This document shows positions 62,895-64,000 of a stretch of 64,000 nucleotides of DNA, piece by piece. Position 1 is the stretch's first letter, and every line of letters starts with the position of its first letter. Source of the DNA: Bacteroidales bacterium (GTDB lineage: Bacteria; Bacteroidota; Bacteroidia; Bacteroidales; UBA932); NCBI GenBank assembly GCA_009774765.1, contig VSOK01000004.1:1-64000 (forward strand). The letters run 5' to 3'. The translations under genes were made by a program, and so were the position numbers. Under the pieces are notes generated by a model. The model ran no database searches and was not told where the DNA came from. It saw only the letters and a program-made list of their open reading frames with translations.

Positions 62895-63039
62895 CCACCT
62901 TCAGTGTGTTTTTATTGATTATCAACCCATTGCTGCTGAAGGTGGCAATCGTAATGGTGGCAGTAGCCACGGCGGTCCTTCCACTTCGTGGTGCCCTCCC
63001 TTTTCGGGAGCCAATGCCGCCTTATGGCTATCTGCCACC
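62895..63039. other. structured intergenic element, candidate non-coding RNA
   Basis: The stretch 62,709-63,152 has no confident gene. It contains CCACCTTCAG (62895-62904) paired with CTGAAGGTGG (62936-62945). Next is a long stem, 62956-62975 with 63017-63039, which encloses two hairpins: CCAC-ttc-GTGG (62981-62991) and CTCCC-ttttc-GGGAG (62996-63010). This multibranch fold lies between the TPR-gene terminator and the phoH terminator, so neither transcript needs it. It may be an independent small RNA or a non-autonomous palindromic repeat. Confidence 0.5.
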
Positions 63040-63062
63040 GTATATTGTATGTGAGCATAAAA

Positions 63063-63098
63063 AAGGTGTCCGGAATCCCAAAAGAGACTGGAGACCTT
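63063..63098 (-). terminator. terminator of phoH
   Basis: AAGGTGTCC (63063-63071) pairs with GGAGACCTT (63090-63098), with one mismatch. On the minus strand six T follow. It lies 55 bases after the phoH stop. Confidence 0.7.
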
Positions 63099-63152
63099 AC
63101 CCGTATGACATAAAAGAGACCGTGCTGTTCATTCAACTCGGTATATGCGGCT

Positions 63153-64000
63153 TCAGTCTTTTGAAACTTTGTCGAATGCCTTTACTATTTTGTTGACAAG
63201 AGGGTGGCGTACTATGTCTTCTGTCTTGAACATTATAGTACTGATGCCTTTGATGTTTTTTGTGAGCTCTATTCCTTTGAGAAGTCCTGAGTCCTCCTTG
63301 TTCGGAAGATCCACCTGGCTGGCGTCTCCTGTCACGATGAATTTCGCGTCTCTGCCCATTCTTGTCAGGAACATCTTCAGCTGTCCCAGATTGGTGTTCT
63401 GTGCCTCGTCAAGGATGACACAGGCCCTGTCGAGAGTGCGCCCCCTCATATATGCCAAAGGCGCGATCTGGATTGTACCGTCTTCCATAAATTCCTGTAG
63501 CCTTTTTGCCGGAATCATATCTCCGAGTGCGTCATACAGAGGCTGCAGATACGGGTCAAGCTTATCCTTGAGGTCTCCGGGAAGGAATCCGAGCCTTTCT
63601 CCCGCCTCCACGGCTGGCCTTGTCAGTATGATCCTTTTGATTTCCCTGTTCTTCAATGCCCTTACGGCCAGAGCTATGGCTATATATGTCTTTCCTGTTC
63701 CTGCAGGTCCTATCGCATATATAAGGTCATTCTCAAAGTAGGCCTTCACCATTTCCTCCTGTGTACGGTTTCTTGCCCTTATCGGTTTACCGTCCGTCCC
63801 GTGTACTATCGTGGCGTCTCCGTTCATCCGGAAATTGTCCGCCGAGGTCTCTCCGTCAAATATGTCTTCCACATCATACGGAGTCAGGTTCATCTTGTGC
63901 CTTCTTCTTCCGATGAGCATTGATATTTTGGTCTCGAAGTCCTCCACTTCATTCTGCGGACCGTCGAGTATGATTTCGTTGCCTCTTGCAGCTACTTTTG
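63153..64000 (-). CDS. phoH: PhoH-like ATPase (partial, 5' end beyond window)
   Basis: The frame stays open to the right edge, so the start lies outside the window; about 282 residues are visible. The PhoH NTPase domain shows the Walker A AIGPAGTGKTYIAIAL, LTRPAVEAGERLGFLPG, the DEAQNT Walker B-type motif CVILDEAQN and the sensor FIVTGDASQVDLP. PhoH proteins are cytosolic ATPases related to RNA helicase domains and often linked to RNA metabolism with YbeY. The portion reading out of the window, VAARGNEIILDGP, fits the usual N-terminal region. Confidence 0.92.
   Translation of the reverse strand, partial: KVAARGNEIILDGPQNEVEDFETKISMLIGRRRHKMNLTPYDVEDIFDGETSADNFRMNGDATIVHGTDGKPIRARNRTQEEMVKAYFENDLIYAIGPAGTGKTYIAIALAVRALKNREIKRIILTRPAVEAGERLGFLPGDLKDKLDPYLQPLYDALGDMIPAKRLQEFMEDGTIQIAPLAYMRGRTLDRACVILDEAQNTNLGQLKMFLTRMGRDAKFIVTGDASQVDLPNKEDSGLLKGIELTKNIKGISTIMFKTEDIVRHPLVNKIVKAFDKVSKD

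Noticed and set aside
62906..63196. Plus-strand ORF of 96 codons
   Set aside because: It runs through the inverted-repeat element and into the antisense of phoH, and no sensible protein fold is visible.
1..64000. tRNA, rRNA or complete insertion sequence
   Set aside because: None was recognised by eye in the intergenic stretches; a covariance or transposase search could still find a degenerate one.

Overview
The window is bacterial and fits the phylum Bacteroidetes, most likely order Bacteroidales. The reasons are repeated upstream boxes of the form TAnnTTTG, some with a TTTG or TTG about 20 bases further upstream; weak or absent Shine-Dalgarno sequences; many secreted or lipoprotein genes; a BACON-domain lipoprotein; a DUF5977/RHS protein pair; a GH84 hexosaminidase; and a flexirubin/aryl-polyene-type gene cluster. 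No rRNA, tRNA, CRISPR array or complete insertion sequence was seen. The genus cannot be told from what is visible.

Left part (1-12,300) is mostly chromosomal housekeeping: an unknown small gene next to a 37-bp inverted repeat, an acetyl-CoA hydrolase/CoA-transferase, mazG, enolase, a secreted GH84 enzyme, tcdA, a GNAT-like protein, prfA, and a queuosine group (yhhQ-type transporter, queC, queF) behind a leader that can fold into a three-way junction.

12,300-24,030 is an accessory island. Two large secreted YD/RHS proteins are followed by an AT-rich C-terminal toxin tip with a JAB/JAMM-like metal site. Then come two tandem paralogous exported proteins (candidate immunity genes) and a decayed RHS core fragment, which is the usual trace of tip replacement. 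A 31-bp direct repeat brackets the locus, and a 28-bp direct repeat brackets a neighbouring BACON lipoprotein.

24,074-39,707 returns to core functions: a short ComEC, an ackA-ptb-buk fermentation operon, a minus-strand operon (DHH phosphoesterase, two FKBP lipoproteins, MATE pump, cytidylate-kinase-like protein, serine hydrolase), and a plus-strand run with DUF3822, rsmD, a DUF4861-like protein, ybaK and a SulP transporter.

39,742-53,357 is a tightly packed biosynthetic cluster of the aryl polyene/flexirubin type. It has two acyl carrier proteins, two complete ketosynthases (one with an added C-terminal domain), a half-ketosynthase, a lipid acyltransferase, a methyltransferase, a polysaccharide-deacetylase-like protein, a LolA-like carrier, a GT2-DUF2062 fusion, an MMPL-PlsC-methyltransferase fusion and a PaaK-like acyl ligase. 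It lacks the expected aromatic ammonia-lyase, ketoreductase and dehydratases. The glycosyltransferase gene carries a run of eight G.

53,391-64,000 holds an esterase, an AI-2E family permease, a phosphoglycolate-phosphatase-like HAD protein, a 41-codon acidic small ORF that overlaps the end of a Clp ATPase gene, gyrA, a TPR protein, an intergenic region with strong inverted repeats between two terminators, and the 3' part of phoH.
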